Notes: generated from the letters alone by a model not told the origin. A stretch of DNA of 64,000 bases from Scleropages formosus (GCF_900964775.1 NC_041806.1:27431488-27495487), one strand, 5' to 3'; positions 1 through 12,939 are shown, counted from the first letter of the stretch. Program-made: numbers and translations.

Positions 1-1010
1 ACGTCTGGGTGGTGGCTGATACAAAATGAACTACATGGAAGCTGCTCCCTGTTGTCTAGTCAGCCTGCAGCCTTTGCCGAAATTAACTTCTCACCATATT
101 TCCTTCAAAGACCAAGCTTTCTTCAACCCCCACAGTGGGTCGTTTTTTTACTCCCAATGGATTGATTGAGATTCTCCAGTAGCAGCCCAATGGCCTTGTT
201 TAACACAATGCCAAGGTCAGCAGATAGTTGCGATCGTGCTCAGACTGTGTTCATCATAAAAATGCTGCTCTAGAACTAAATCTCATATGCCCCCAATATC
301 CTTCTCCATTCCCCAACTGAAATATTAAATGACACGGCTGAATCTTTTTTCACCTCTGATTGTGGCCACATTCATCCCAGATGTGAGGCTCAGAGCGCCT
401 CCCCATGGTAGGTTGGGGAATTGCAGGGACACCACTTGTAATGGTCTGCAAAGGTGAAGTTGGTTTGCTGTCCTATGGGCAACATGGTACAGCATGTAGC
501 CCAAAGGCTCTATTTGGGCTGAAGCCCCATAGGAGTTACCTACACAAGACATTTTCCTTGAAATTGTCTCTTTCAGACTGAGAACGACAGACATTAAAGT
601 AATATGTCAAAGTTTTAAATACAGCTATAATATGTTGGTTCAGCTTTCTGTTTTTAGCTTTGTGAGTTGCATGTACAATATAATGTTGCAAGCTAAAAAG
701 TTCTAATTATCTCTTCTTTTAAGTCAAATAGCAATGCAAATGTTAATATTTTTTTCTTTTCTGTATGCCTCATTTCTCAGCTTTTTTTCCCTCAGCTAGT
801 GACACTTGCCCTGCACAATATGTTCAACAACTCACTTGTGAACCTGGCTGCTAAAAGTTGTAGTGTGAGGTTGGTGCCAACATTAGCAACCTTAGGACAC
901 ACTAGTGAACATCAGAGGTGAGGGAAGCCATTATGTTGAAGAAGCAGGCCTTCCATACAATGCTTGTGGGGGATCTATCTCTTGATTTGGTTGAGAAGTA
1001 TTGGGAGGTA
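1..1010. other. Gene-free AT-rich spacer
   Basis: No coding exon, RNA gene or recognisable repeat was seen. Open frames here are short and show no known domain. Confidence 0.6.
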
Positions 1011-1214
1011 GGGGGGTGCGGTGGCGCGGTGGCGCGGTGGGTTGGACCGGGTCCTGCTCTCCAGTGGGTCTGGGGTTCAAGCCCTGCTTGGGGTGCCTTG
1101 CGACAGACTGGCATCCCATCCTGGGTGTGTCCCCTCCCCCTCCGGCCTTACACCCTGTGTTGCCGGGTAGGCTCCGGTTCCCCGCGACCCCATATGGGAC
1201 AAGCGGTTCAGAAA

Positions 1215-1242
<28 letters not shown>
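1011..1242 (+). mobile_element. SINE family A (tRNA-like head, TG-repeat tail)
   Basis: The head carries a pol III A-box-like TGGCGCGGTGG (the GGTGGCGC unit is duplicated here) and a B-box-like GGTTCAAGCC. A GC-rich body containing TCCCCTCCCCCTCCGG follows, and the copy ends in a run of TG repeats. The same body recurs at least eleven more times in the window, several copies having target-site duplications, so this is a dispersed SINE and not a tRNA gene. Confidence 0.9.
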
Positions 1243-1245
<3 letters not shown>

Positions 1246-2099
1246 GGTAGGTCAAGAGGACAGCAGCAAAGGTGGTTGCTGGAGGAAAGAAGAAAAAAAA
1301 AAAAAAAACAAGGAGTTATGGGTATCTGGGTAGAAAGACTGTTGAGTATCCTCAAAGTTGATCTGCCAAACATTTGATATCTTTGGAGGGAATGTGTGAT
1401 TTTACCTAGGCTATGCAATGTAAGGGTAAGGAAATGCAAACCATTCCTTGGGAGATTGATGAGTTGTTAGAGGAACACTTCAGTGTGACAGCCCAGTGGA
1501 CACATCCATAACCACAAGGTAGTGTTTAATGTGCCTGATGGATTAAACCCTATTACGGTTCTTGAAGTGACTATAGTGGTTTAAGGCAGCTGAAATGATA
1601 AGGTAGGGCGTATGGGATTTGGCTGAAGGTGTTAATAGCACTAGACAGTGTGTGCTTTGGGTGTGTGGCAGAACTTGAAATTACATTTAATTTGTTTCAA
1701 AATTTTGAGATATAGGCTAAATAGCCTATTTTGGTATTATTTTCAAAATTGTCCGTTGTAACAGCAAGTCCAAGAGATGTACAGCTCTTGTAGGTCCATT
1801 TGTATATACAGACAGATGGATAACACAACTGCAGTTTACACTTTTTCTCTCTTGTATACCATATTCTGGCAGAAAGATTATTCACTCTCTGCTGGTTAAC
1901 ACTGCAGGTGTTATTTGTTTGAACATTGAATTTTAATACTCATCGAGAGAAAAAAAAAAAAAAACTATTCAAGTCCACTTTATGTTGTGCGGCAGATCAT
2001 GCATGGAAAACCCATTATCATTTGGCTCACAGGTCACTTCAGTATTGCATGGAAGGTAAGTAAGGTACATCTGCATGGGTAGATATGTGAGAAAATGGA

Positions 2100-2945
2100 A
2101 CTGGAGGGTATTCCAGCTACAGGGGACCATACTCCTCTGCTTCCCTGATAGAGTTTTGCTGGAAAGGAGACTCTAGCCACTATTTGAGCCTCAGATTCAA
2201 GAGAAGCAGTATGGATTTTGCCCTGGTTGTGGAACAGTGGACCAACTCTTCTCCTTAGCACAGTTGTTTAAGACCCATGGAAATACAATAATTTATCAAT
2301 ATGCATTTTGTAGACTTGAAAAATGTGCAGGGCCATGCCCCTCGGCAAGCGCTGTGGGAGGTACTGAAGGAACATTGATGCTTGTGATTTGATCCCAGTG
2401 TAAGTGCATTGTGTGTTGTGTCTATATTCTTGGCATTAAGTTCAATCCATTTGATGTGGGTGGTGCACTCTGCCAAAGCTGCATGTTGCCTCCAATACAT
2501 CTTCTGATTTTCATGGACAGAATGTCAAGGTACAACCAAGACTCTGAGGGTGTCCAGCTGCAGGAACTAGGGATGACATCTCTGCTGTTTGCAGATGACA
2601 TATTTTTGGCTTCTTCTGACTGTGACCTTCTGCATGCACTTCAGTGGTTTACCCCCAGTTGTGAAGTGGATTGTGAAAAAATAGCAGCTCTAAGTCTAAA
2701 GTCATGGTCCTCTTTTGGGAAAGAGTGGGTTGCACTCTTCAGGTGAAGAGAGGGACTGTTGCTAATGGAGAGATTCAAGTATCTTGAGGATGGACAGTCT
2801 GTGCAGTTCCATGTGCACTGCTCCCAACTGTGGTAGTGAAGCAGGAGCTGTGTCTTTGCACAAAATTGTTTGTGTTGTGACGTACAATCTACATCTTGAC
2901 CCTAAGTTGTGGTTATGAGCTCTGGGCAATGAGCAAAAAAGGAGA
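2100..2945 (+). mobile_element. Decayed LINE reverse-transcriptase fragment
   Basis: Conceptual translation in shifting frames gives YRGT, GFCPGCGTVDQLF, MDRMSRYNQDSEGVQ and LLFADD. These match the order of RT motifs in the LINE at 50690-53220, whose own relatives read GFRPGRGTLDQLYTL. The FADD box, the RT catalytic motif, is still legible near 2590. The copy is broken by several frameshifts and stops and lacks the endonuclease part, so it is an old 5'-truncated insertion. The exact left edge is uncertain. Confidence 0.75.
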
Positions 2946-2950
2946 TCATG

Positions 2951-3290
2951 GATACATTTATTTACTTAGCAGACACTTTTCTCCAAAGCAGCTTTCAGTG
3001 CATACTATGTAGTGGTATCAGCCCACACACCTTACTCAGCAAGGTGACTTACACTGCTAGATACACTACTAACAATGGGTTACTCACCCATACATCAGTG
3101 GAACACACTCTCTCTGTGTCACTCACATGCTATGGGTGAACTTGAACAGCATGTCTTTGGACTGTGGGGGGAAACCCACACATTCACAGGGAGAACATGC
3201 AAACTCCAGACAGACTGAGCAGGGATAGAAACCATGTTCTCTCACACCACCCAGGTGCTGTGAGACAGCAGCACTACTCAGTGTGCAACT
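2951..3290 (-). mobile_element. SINE family C (tRNA-like head on the right)
   Basis: Read on the minus strand, this has a tRNA-like head with a degenerate GGTTTCTATCCC-type B box, then a body recognisable from 'agtttgcatgttctcc' and 'ccaaagacatgctgttc'. It ends in the tail 'agcagacacttttctcc' seen on the plus strand at its left edge. Related copies are at 38577-38812, 46198-46545 and 59240-59475. Confidence 0.8.
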
Positions 3291-3305
3291 ATACCACACC
3301 AAAGG

Positions 3306-3362
3306 AACTTGTTAAGGTTATAGTTATTTACCTATTTATACAGCTGGGTAATTTTACTGGTT
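3306..3362 (-). mobile_element. SINE family B internal fragment
   Basis: A short stretch (gttaaggtta ... gctgggtaattttactg) matches the middle of the SINE at 9606-9822. Neither the head nor the tail is present. Confidence 0.6.
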
Positions 3363-4690
3363 TTTGCCTGGCTTTACAGCCTGCTACCAGTGCGACTCTC
3401 AGGACAAGGGGAAGGAAACTGACCACCAACCTTATTGACATCAATACCTCTACTTTCTTACTGCTGAATAATAGCTAAAGCCCTTATAACTGTCATTTAG
3501 CAGCAGCTGCCTTTGTTATACATACAGGCCCATTGAAAAGTCTGAGTACTCTTACTAGAAACATTTCTTTTCTTTAATGAATAAGTTTCAGCAAGAAATT
3601 AAATATCTTCTCCAACTCTTCAGCAATTCCAAGAGATGTACAGCTCTTGTAGGGCTGCTTTCTTTCTTGCCCCCAATGTCTCCATGAACAGGTATACTTC
3701 AGCTTGCTACGGTATACTGAAACATTTAATTGGTCCTGTATGTAAAGAATTTCTTAGTCTTGACACTCAAATGAAGGTAGATGATTGTCAACACGTTCAC
3801 CCATTTTAACTACATGAGTGTGACGACAAAATCAAGGGCACTTGCTGTTTTTGAAGGACAGAATAGACCTTAGAGTTGATCCTAGGACAGCTGTAAATTC
3901 AGTTAGAAGCTCTTTCAGGCATCATCACACCATAAAATACATTAATGTGTATTTAATTTGCAGTAGTGCAGAGCATGCTCAACTCAATGGCTCACATGGT
4001 CCTCTTGGAGAGCCTAGAACTTAAGAAAATCATTTTTATTAAGGGAATCTGATAGGAGTTTAGGACACAGGGCACTGAGAAAGTATTAATATCCCCTTTT
4101 TCTTTGCTTTTGTAGCTTTTCGACAAATTTCATCAGATATTTTGTCAGTTCTACTCACGTGCATGGAGCCTAAGAGAGGAATAGTGGCACCAGTATAGTT
4201 TGTTATTTCCTTGGTTGGGAAGGTGATGAAATATGCCATCACAAGCATAGAAAAGTTTTTACCCCATTACAGTCCATAAGAAGTTTTGCCACATTTAGTG
4301 GTGAAGGCTGTAACGACACACCTTCTGACAGCCTTTTGACTATTCCTTTGAACATATCCCAGTGTACCTTTGGATCTCTGTTGCAAAAGCTTGGTTTTGC
4401 TGGTAAAGGCTTAAGTAGCTGAAAATGATATTGGACAGGGCTGGGCCAAATCAGGCTTCATTGTATTCAAATAGCCGATTCTAATTACTTCCTTAATTAG
4501 GTTTATTAAATTTAGGGTGTAATTACTTTTTTCACATCTACTACTGCAAATTTAATTATCTTCCACACCAAAGACATGACATAAAAACAACAACGGTGTT
4601 ATTTTTTCTTTCGCGCTCCAGCCATACACTGGTAGAACTGTAAAAAGATCTGATTAGATTTAACATCAAAAAGCTACAAAAACAGAGAAA
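3363..4690. other. Gene-free spacer
   Basis: I see no gene or clear repeat. A 20-base string ending in ttgtagg near 3629-3650 also occurs near 1768-1793 (ccaagagatgtacagctc), which suggests a small dispersed repeat of unknown type. Confidence 0.5.
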
Positions 4691-4698
4691 AACTCAAC

Positions 4699-4919
4699 GC
4701 ACACACACACACACACACACCCGCTTGTCCCATACGGGGTCACGGGGAACCGGAGCCAACCCGGTAACACAGGGCGTAAGGCCAGAGGGGGAGGGGACAC
4801 ACCCAGGACGGGACGCCAGTCCGTCGCAAGGCACCCCAAGCGGGACTCGAACCCCAGACCCACAGAAGAGCAGGACTGCGGTCCAACCCACCGCGCCACC
4901 GCGCCACCGCACCCCCCTC
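4699..4919 (-). mobile_element. SINE family A, minus strand, intact ends
   Basis: A CA run at the left (tail) and CCACCGCACCCCCC at the right (head) mark a full copy. The B box reads GGGACTCGAACCCC on the plus strand. The 8-bp target-site duplication AACTCAAC lies at 4691-4698 and 4920-4927, which shows that it retrotransposed as a unit. Confidence 0.93.
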
Positions 4920-4927
4920 AACTCAAC

Positions 4928-6420
4928 ACATATCAATACTTTTTTATGGTTCATATTTGATTTTAGGAGCAGATTGTTTAAAAAGAGAGCTGGACAATAA
5001 GCCACCAGCTTATTTTGGACTATGCAAACCTGTGCAGTGTTCAAATTATTATCAGCACCAATCAAATCTATCTTCCCCCATTGCACCAAAAAGGTGTGAT
5101 GTCTTACTGCTGATTTTTCATATCGCGGTTCTAATGACAGGATGTCACACCTATGGTGTGTAACAGAGGAAAAGTGAATTTTAAAGCGTGAAAATGATGA
5201 GCACACATAGCTCTTCAAAATGTTCCCTTATCCTTGGCCTTCTTCTATCTTATGTGCTTTTAACTTCTCCTACAGTCAATTCTCTCTCTCTGGCTTTCAG
5301 TCTGTACCTGTACAGATAGGGGGTCTCACATTGCACTATCTCTTTACACCAACCTGTCAGCTCCTGCCGTTGCCATGGTGACAGACTATTGTCATGGTAA
5401 CTCCAGCAGATGCAGGAGGAGGGAATGCAAGTCACACGAAGAAAGAGAGAGAAAGGAAGAAATTTGGCATATTTTCCTATTAAGTGATAAAGGAAGCATG
5501 ACACTTGTAATTTATGTCTGTCTTTTGCTTTATCAGCACAAAAATCTTCTAGCTCCTTTACTGAGTAAACAGCGAAGACCCAGTCTATTTGGTATTATAA
5601 TGATGGCTATTTATTATTAGGGTTGCATGCTTCCAATGAGTTTCATTTGTGCTTACAGAAGCTTTTTAAATTCTCTCAGGAAGAAGGAAGCCCAAATGTG
5701 GGTTTTTAAGCTTCTGTTTTGCTGCCTTCTTCGAAAGACCAAAGCTGGATTTCCATTATAATAAAGAATAGGTTATAATAAGGGCACATGGATGCAGGTC
5801 ACCAATTCAGAGTAAATACATTTAACCCTATTATCGGTGGTGTGGATATGCATGTGTCTGGGCTGATTCAAAGGGTGCTCTGCAGATCCTAGTCTATCTC
5901 TCCTTCTATTCTCTGGAATATGTTAAGATGAGAAAAGGAAAATCAAAGTCAGATAAATATCTCTACATCTAAGCTCTATTCCTTTGCTATTTTTGAGATG
6001 GGTATTGTCTGTGTAAACTTTATAAACCTGGAAAAAACACTAGTTTTGTAAACTTTCTACTCAATTAAGTAAGAATTTATTCTTTTGGCTGTTTCTATGT
6101 GGTCATTATCAGAGTCTTTTTTTAGCCTTTAAAAACAATTTTAAAATCTATTTTGCTCTTTTTTGCTTTTTGTTTTTTTTTTTTTAAGTCTTTGATTATG
6201 AAAACTCCAGCCTAATATCTCCGAAACTCAAATATTAATTGATCTCAGGGTTTCACCCAAATTAGGTTTCTTTTGTTGTTGCTATTAGTCTGAACATAAA
6301 GTTAATTAGACATTCATGGCTGACATGATGGGATTGCATCCACCCCTCACATGCTAACAAGGTCAGTAGGAGGGTCAGTAGAGCTCAGAACAAAATTATT
6401 TCATTACATCTGAACTGAGG
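4928..6420. other. Gene-free spacer
   Basis: AT-rich sequence without a recognisable gene or repeat. The 5375-5620 open frame has no family features. Confidence 0.5.
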
Positions 6421-6441
6421 TTGGTGTGGGTGCTAGTTGGA

Positions 6442-6462
6442 GGGGGGGGGGGGGGGGGGGGG
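6442..6462 (+). repeat. 21-base G homopolymer
   Basis: An uninterrupted run of G. Such runs can form G-quadruplexes and are prone to sequencing and assembly length errors. Confidence 0.9.
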
Positions 6463-6629
6463 CAAGCATGTGGGATGCAAGAAGATGGATTCTGAATCTG
6501 GGTAGTGATGATTTTGTTGGAACACTGTGGCCCTTTTTGAATCAGATTCTTGTGTCAGTAGCACCATATCCATTATGTCCACACATCAACATACATGTAA
6601 ATGATACTTACACGTATTCATGTAGCTGA

Positions 6630-6843
6630 GGGGACCATGGTGGCCCAGCAGGTTTGGCCAGGGCCTGCTCTCTAGTGGGTCTGGGGTTCAAGTCCTGCTT
6701 GGGGTGCCTTGTGGCGGACTGCTGTCTCGTCCGGGATGTGTCCTCTCCCCCTCCAGCCTTGCGCCCTGTGTTGCTGGGTTAGGCTCTGGCTTGCCACAAC
6801 CCAACTTGGGACGAGTGGCTTTAGACAGTGTGTGCGTGTGTGT
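6630..6843 (+). mobile_element. SINE family A inserted in a SINE-B-like tail
   Basis: This is a diverged copy (head GGTGGCCCAGCAGG, B box GGTTCAAGTCC, tail GTGTGCGTGTGTGT). Flanks TCATGTAGCTG (6619-6629) and TCATATAGCTG (6844-6854) look like a target-site duplication. They are themselves part of a family B type sequence, since 'ccacttttctacattgtg' follows, so one SINE landed in another. Confidence 0.8.
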
Positions 6844-6953
6844 CATATAGCTGCCACTTTTCTACATTGTGACTTACAATGTTAAGGTTACAAATATTAC
6901 AGAATTACGGTGAAACTATGAATACAGACTTGATTCCCATCAAAGAAATCATT

Positions 6954-7310
6954 CTACGTAAGGAATGCAGACAGGTGATCACATCTTGCCTCTTTCAGAG
7001 TTTTTGACAGAAAAGGGAAGAGGGAGGCTGGTCTGTAGTTCTTCACTGAGTCTGGATCCAGAAGGGGTTTCTTTAACAGCTGAGACATGAGGGTATTTTT
7101 GAAGGTAGAGGGGAAGCAGCCAGAGGAGAGTGAGGAGTTGATGATCTTGGGGATGAAAGAGATAAATTGCAGGGAAATGTCTTGTAGGAGAGGTGAAGTG
7201 ATGGGATTGAGGAAGCAGTTGGTGGCTTTGTGTGACAGTAGGAGGTCAGAGAGTTCAGGTTCTGACAGGGGATTTAATGCAGAGAACATGACTTTGCAGG
7301 GAGATCCAGT
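6954..7310 (-). mobile_element. L2/CR1-like LINE reverse-transcriptase fragment
   Basis: The minus-strand frame of about 111 aa reads PLSEPELSDLLLSHKATNC, then NPITSPLLQ, SSGCFPSTFKN, LLKKPLLDPDSVKNYRP, and FPFLSKTLKEA. This is the N-terminal RT segment (palm/fingers) typical of fish L2/CR1-group LINEs, ending before the catalytic box. It is open but very short relative to a whole element, so it is a truncated relic. The clade assignment is from recalled family motifs. Confidence 0.75.
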
Positions 7311-7860
7311 ATGAGGGGGTAGGTGGATATTGAGGGGGGTCTTTATATTAGCTGGTCTTATTGATTTTTATTGTTTTATTTTAAATTTTATTATCGGCAT
7401 GGCAGTTTTTAGGATTAATTTATTTATTGAATAAAGATTTTAATTACCGGAAATGATGAATGGAGAAATTTATTCTTGTCGAATTGGACAGTATGCTGAA
7501 CCAGACACCCTTGGTGGGCTTGTGATCCATTCTGATCCGTTAGAAAAAATATTGTTGCAAATGCTATATGTCAACAACAACTTGAAGTTCGTTGTGCCAT
7601 TGGTAGACTTGACTCTTTGAAACATAATGTTAGATGTCTACAGAAACAATCAATGATGTTTTTAATATTGTTTTTTTATTTTTCAAAGATACGATATGAT
7701 GCTCTTTAAATTATGCTTTTTATATGATCATACAAATAATTTTATGTTGTAAAAGAGCGAGCTGTAAATTTATAATGTAAGTATTAATATATGCTACAAT
7801 ACAATACTTACAATGCTTTCCTTACTGCAGTTTCATTATACAATAAATGTAGTATCTTAG

Positions 7861-8074
7861 GGGTGTGGTGGCGCAGTGGGTTGGGCCAGGTCCTGGTTTC
7901 TAGTGGGTCTGGGGTTCGAGTCCCGCTTGGGGTGCCTTGAGATGGACTGGTGTCCTGTCCTGGGTGTGTCCCCTCCCGCTCCGGCCTTATGCCCTGTGTT
8001 GCCAGGTAGGCTCTGGTTCCCTGCGACCCTGTATGGGATAAGCAGTTGTGTGTGTGTGTGTGTGTGTGTGTGTG
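7861..8074 (+). mobile_element. SINE family A with target-site duplication
   Basis: The head GGTGGCGCAGTGGGTTGG, the B box GGTTCGAGTCC and a TG tail are all present. The duplication GTATCTTA lies at 7852-7859 and 8075-8082. Confidence 0.92.
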
Positions 8075-8082
8075 GTATCTTA

Positions 8083-8655
8083 TAATTCAGAGAAGTCTTC
8101 TTAAACTACAAATAATCAGATGAATTAAAATTTTGTTAATTATTTGTCCTAGGGGGTATAATCATTTTCTCTAACTTGTCCGTGATGGAGTTGACATAGA
8201 TTTAAATCTGTTTTTCTCTTACTTTTATCAGTCTTGAGATAATATAAAATTTTTTGGCCCTATCTTTAAAGTTAGAATGGAACTTCAGTGCTCTTACAAA
8301 AGAATGTGAAACTTTTTTAGTTTGAATTTTTACATTTGAATAAAACAAGAGACTTCTTTATTATGCACACTTGATGCCTTGACAAAATCAATACCAAAAC
8401 CATGCGTTCCCATTAATTTCAAAGCATTTATTAATCATACATGTATTCAAGTGACAGCAGCATTTAGCACATATGTAAATACTATGTACTGTAAAATATT
8501 CTAAAACTATGTATTTAATTAGTTTTTATTTTAAAAAAAAAAACTAATTAATTGACCCTCTGCACCACCATCCCACCCTTTCAAAATGAAATTGTATATC
8601 TCTATTTTAAATACACCATACTGGCCCATATATGCACCTGACAATAGTACACACA
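8083..8655. other. AT-rich spacer
   Basis: No gene or repeat family was recognised. Confidence 0.5.
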
Positions 8656-8659
8656 GACG

Positions 8660-8808
8660 CACAATGTCTACAACTGCTTGTCCCAAGTGGGGTTGCGACG
8701 AGCCGGAGCCTAACCCAGCAACACAAGGGGCAAGGCTGACGGGTAAGGACTCAAACCCCAGACCCACTACAGAGCAGGCCCCAGCCACTGCGCCTGACAG
8801 TAATATTT
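8660..8808 (-). mobile_element. SINE family A, degraded minus-strand copy
   Basis: The sequence runs from 'ctgcttgtcccaagtgg' to 'gagcaggccccagccactg', with the middle GC-rich block shortened. It lacks a clear TG tail. Confidence 0.8.
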
Positions 8809-9039
8809 TTTGGTTAGTTTCAATTTTAATCCTCTTTGCTGTTGCATACAAAACTGTAATTTTTTTTAAAAGGACCTGGGTTGTCCTTTAAAAGCAAAGT
8901 AATAACACCACTACTTTGCTTACCATAGGGAGAAACTCTGAATTGCACTTAAGCCTTTATACAGTTGCTACTCCTGTATTATATGTAAATGTTTGTGTAC
9001 CTTTAAAAAAAAAAAAATAAAATAAAAAAAAAATTGTAG

Positions 9040-9250
9040 GAAGGTGATCAGGACTAGTCTATCCTGAGTCTTGGGCAACTACTCATTCGATGAACATCGG
9101 CGCATAAAGTGAAAAGAAACAAACTAGATTTCCTTAAGAATCACATGTCTGCAACTATGTATCTCTTTCTCCTAATGTAATGCACAAATTTTAGTTTCTC
9201 TGAGATGTACGTCGCTTTGGAGAAAAGCGTCTGTTAAATGAATAAATGTA
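9040..9250 (+). mobile_element. SINE-like repeat family D
   Basis: About 200 bp resembling 54280-54490 over its whole length (shared 'atgtctgcaactatg' / 'atgtctgcagctatg' and 'ccatgtaatgca' type blocks). It ends in the same tail as families B and C: 'tcgctttggagaaaagcgtc' then 'aatgaataaatgtaa'. The shared tail implies use of the same LINE machinery. Confidence 0.65.
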
Positions 9251-9605
9251 ATTCACTTACCCTTCCACAATGCACCTTTATTTTGTGGTTTCCCCATTTT
9301 TCCTTCCAGGGACAATCTATCCAGAAACCCAACATCCTTGGCCTGGAAACCAGTTGCTTCATCTCAGTCCCATTCCCCACCGCACAGACCTCCACCTGTT
9401 GTGGTAGTATACCAATGCCAATAGTCAGCTTGTTCATTGGCAAATATCAACATTAACACAATGACTCAATTAAGCATTTTTAAACTTTTTTCCCACTTAA
9501 GTTTCCCTTCAGAATTCTGGCTGGTTTGAGGCATTACATGACAAACATGTTTATAGAGACTGATGGGCCTGTGCTTAGGAAAGAGACTTTGGCAATGTCC
9601 TTTAT

Positions 9606-9822
9606 ATTTACATTTATTCATTTAGCTGACACTTTTCTTCAAAGCAACTTACAATGTTAAGGTTACAATTATTTACCCATTTATACGACTGGGTAATTTT
9701 ACTGTAGTAATTCAGGGTAAGTGCCTTGCTCAAGGGTACTACAGCCAGAGGTAAGGCTCAAACCTGCAACCTTCAGGTCCAAAGGCAATTGTTCTAACCA
9801 CTATTTCTACAAGCTGTCCTAG
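9606..9822 (-). mobile_element. SINE family B, near-complete
   Basis: The plus strand starts with the tail 'tacatttattcatttagctg' followed by 'cttttcttcaaagcaac'. On the minus strand the head is GTGGTTAGAACAATTGCC with the B-box-like GGTTGCAGGTTTGAGCC, so it is tRNA-derived. It is the best copy of this family in the window. Confidence 0.82.
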
Positions 9823-10932
9823 GAAATTTTTCCCTTATAGGAAAAATCTTTAAAACTTTACCGGGGCTGAACTCTAAATTCTTGCCTGATACTGTATTAG
9901 CATTACTTTCTTGGCTTAGAAAACTTTATTCCAATTTGTCTCATTTACTGAAGGCAGAGAGCAGGAAATACCCAATTAGGTACCCATGTTACTTTGAATT
10001 TATGTAATTGCAATTTAAGAGTGCTGCTTGCTTATGATTCTCTTACTTTTAAATTAAGTGACAGCTTTTTGTCACTCGATCGTGGCAGTCATACACAACT
10101 AGATGACATGCCTCAGCTTGCAAGATTAAAGGGTAGCAGGTAAAGTATTCCTCTTCCTGTTGTAGTTTTCTTGAGTCAGGTACTTCCCCAGAGTTACCCC
10201 TGTATAAATTGCCAAGCTGTATAAGTGTGTCAGTAACTATCACAATTTCAGGTTTGGACTCAGCATATTATTCCTTGGTATCCCTCAGCAAATCAGTTGA
10301 CCCATACCACACTGGATCAAATTTATATGCTTTTCTCTAAAAAACAGCAATGTGTCTGTCAGACTGATGGTCCACCTCACCTAACTTGCATTGAAAAAAT
10401 TCATCCCAGCCACATGACAGGCATATTGAATATGATGCATGTTTTTTTTACTGGCTAATATGTTGACCGTATGTCAAACATTTGGATGTGGCAGCCTACT
10501 CAGCTGATCCATCCATTGCCACGAGATATAAGCTGCTTTGTGATGGTTTAGGTCACATCTGAGAGGTGCATTTCAAGACTGGTGAAGAGGTCCAGGTCCA
10601 TAAACTGGAAGTATTGCTAGGGCCCCACCTGCAGAAGAGGCTGGCTAGTGGCTCCTATTGATCAGCATGGAACCGTGCACTGACGGATGACAAAAAGGAG
10701 AACCCTGATTCTCCTGCGGCCCTAGCCAAGATTTTTCTACTCAGAGTTATCTGTTACAGCGGTATCAAGGGATATCTCTCACCTTAGTAACCGAATGATC
10801 TGTAAGCTCTACTAGAACATTCCACTGGTATGAATGTGTGCATGGGAATTTGACTTAAAGGGATTCTGGAGTTGTAAGCAGAATTAATTCTGTGATGCTT
10901 TCTTTTCTGAAAAAATGTTATGTAAATGTCAA
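9823..10932. other. Gene-free spacer
   Basis: No gene was seen. Several short open frames have no recognisable domain. Confidence 0.5.
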
Positions 10933-11136
10933 GGGGGTGCGGTGGTGCAGTGGGTTGGACTGGGTCCTGCTCTCTAGTGGGTCTGGGGTTCGAGTCCCGC
11001 TTGGGGTGCCTTGCGGCGGACTGACATCCTGTCCTGGGTGTGTCCCCTCCCCCTCCGGCCTTATGCCCTGTGTTGCCGGGTAGGCTCCGGTTCCCTGTGA
11101 CCCTGTATGGGACAAGTGGTTCTGAAAGTGTGTGTG
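10933..11136 (+). mobile_element. SINE family A with target-site duplication
   Basis: A complete head, B box (GGTTCGAGTCC) and short TG tail. The target-site duplication TTATGTAAA occurs at 10919-10927 and 11137-11145. Confidence 0.92.
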
Positions 11137-11145
11137 TTATGTAAA

Positions 11146-12939
11146 GGTATGAAACTCCATTTTAATGTGACAATGAACAAAATAAATCAACACTTCAGAC
11201 TCCATGATTAGGGATTATCCTGAGCAAACAAACATTTACACTTGTACCTAATGCCATAAACATCTGAGTTACAGATGTATAAGTATATATGTATATCTGT
11301 ACAGCATATATGTATATGTCCCAGCCTCGGAGTACCCTGTGCCACATCTTATGTTTCCAGTACAGGACACTTAGACCCTGCATTGTATAAGCTGTTGATG
11401 AAAATACAATAGATAAATGTCTTACAGCAAATTTTGAATACATTATAACTTTTGCTGATGTTTTCTACAGAACCCAATCTGTTAATAAATCAAGGGATTA
11501 AGCTCTGTTATTAAGATTTCATTGAGTGTTATCTAATAGGTGGATTTAAAAACAATTCCAAATTATTAACAGACTTATGATCTCAGCTGTATTTGTAACT
11601 TACAGTAAAAGCATGCAAGTGTGTGTTTTAAGGCAGAGAAGCAGCTTAGGTGTTTGTTTGAGTTCTGCAAGTGATCCTGCTGTTGTTATCACAACCAAAT
11701 TGCTTACTTTGGTTAGAGACACAGAGTATGAAAAAATGTTTAAATATTCTAGGTCCAGTATTACTTAGTGACGGAATGGTGCCAGTTTGAAATATATATT
11801 CTGTTGCACTCTCATCTCCATGTCTTTTCTTTTGCTGATGGTTCTTGTTATAGAAAAATTATACATACATGTATATATATATATAAGTAAAGGTAAGTTA
11901 CTGTGGCAAAAATGCATAACTGCATAAATACACATGCAAATGTAAATTGCTGAAAAAAGCTGCAAAACTGAAATGCACATCCTCAAAACATTGCTTTGAC
12001 ATGTGTTCACTTACACACATGTATACTGCAGAATTTCCAATAAAAGAAAACAGATATTCAGTAAATACCATTCTACCCCCAGCAAGAACAAAATTAACTT
12101 GCTTGGATTTCATGTTAATGAGGTATCCTGTTCCTGCTCTACAGTGGTCTATGCTCAGACTGTGGTGAAAATCAATTTAAAATCATTTCCACCAGTGATG
12201 TCTGTATTGTTGTCTTCAGGAGGAACTGGAGCCACGCTGTCAGCAAAAATCCATTACTGCAAGGGAAAGAAAAAGAAAGTGAGAAAAAGAAAGACGGGTC
12301 TATTTGTCAAATAAGAGAGATGGGGGCAGGTGGAAAGAAAGGATGGAGAAGACAAAAAGAGTGATCAATCCTGCAGCTGGCAGGCTGCTGGGATTTGTCT
12401 ATTTGACTGTGGTGATGGGATATGGGGGTAGTGAGAATATTTGGTCCCCAGGGAAGAGGTCAGAAGATGTTGAGAAGGCAATCATTGACATGTACACATA
12501 ATGACATACAATAGGCACATTTGTCCATGTGTGCATCAAGTCTGTCTCGTTCTTGCCAATGAACTTTAAAAATTTATCACCTCAGGATGCTGCAAACTAC
12601 ATTCTATGTCAGTGGGCAATCCTCTGGATCTCTTGGGATGCAATAATGCCAGGTAAGAAAAAAAAAAAAACAGCAGAGAGAAACTTTTAAGAAATCTTAT
12701 AAAGAAAGAGACGTTAATTATTACTATCCAGAAAATCACTGCGCTCACAGTGGAAAATAACCCAAACAGACATACTGTAGATGTACTGTAGATAAAGGCT
12801 CTTTTTATGTAACTTGAATTCTTTTTATAATGTAATATAATTGTGAAATCATTCTTTTTTTCAGATTTTGTTACTAAAATGTCAGCAAAAATCACAATTT
12901 TTAGGTTTGGATCCAGCTCAGTTTTTGCAGAATTTGAAT
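11146..12939. other. Gene-free spacer
   Basis: AT-rich, with short TA/CA microsatellite-like patches near 11270-11300 and 11860-11885. No coding exon was recognised. Confidence 0.5.

Noticed and set aside
1017-1095. tRNA gene suggested by A-box and B-box motifs
   Set aside because: The same motifs recur in at least eleven other copies with a common 3' body and TG tail and no cloverleaf completion; they are SINE heads.
1213-1242. TG/CA repeats as independent microsatellites (also near 4700, 8050, 38020 and 43655)
   Set aside because: Each is the tail of a family A SINE; they are described with those elements.
6426-6629. Glycine-rich open frame
   Set aside because: It is opened by the 21-base G homopolymer and has no other support.
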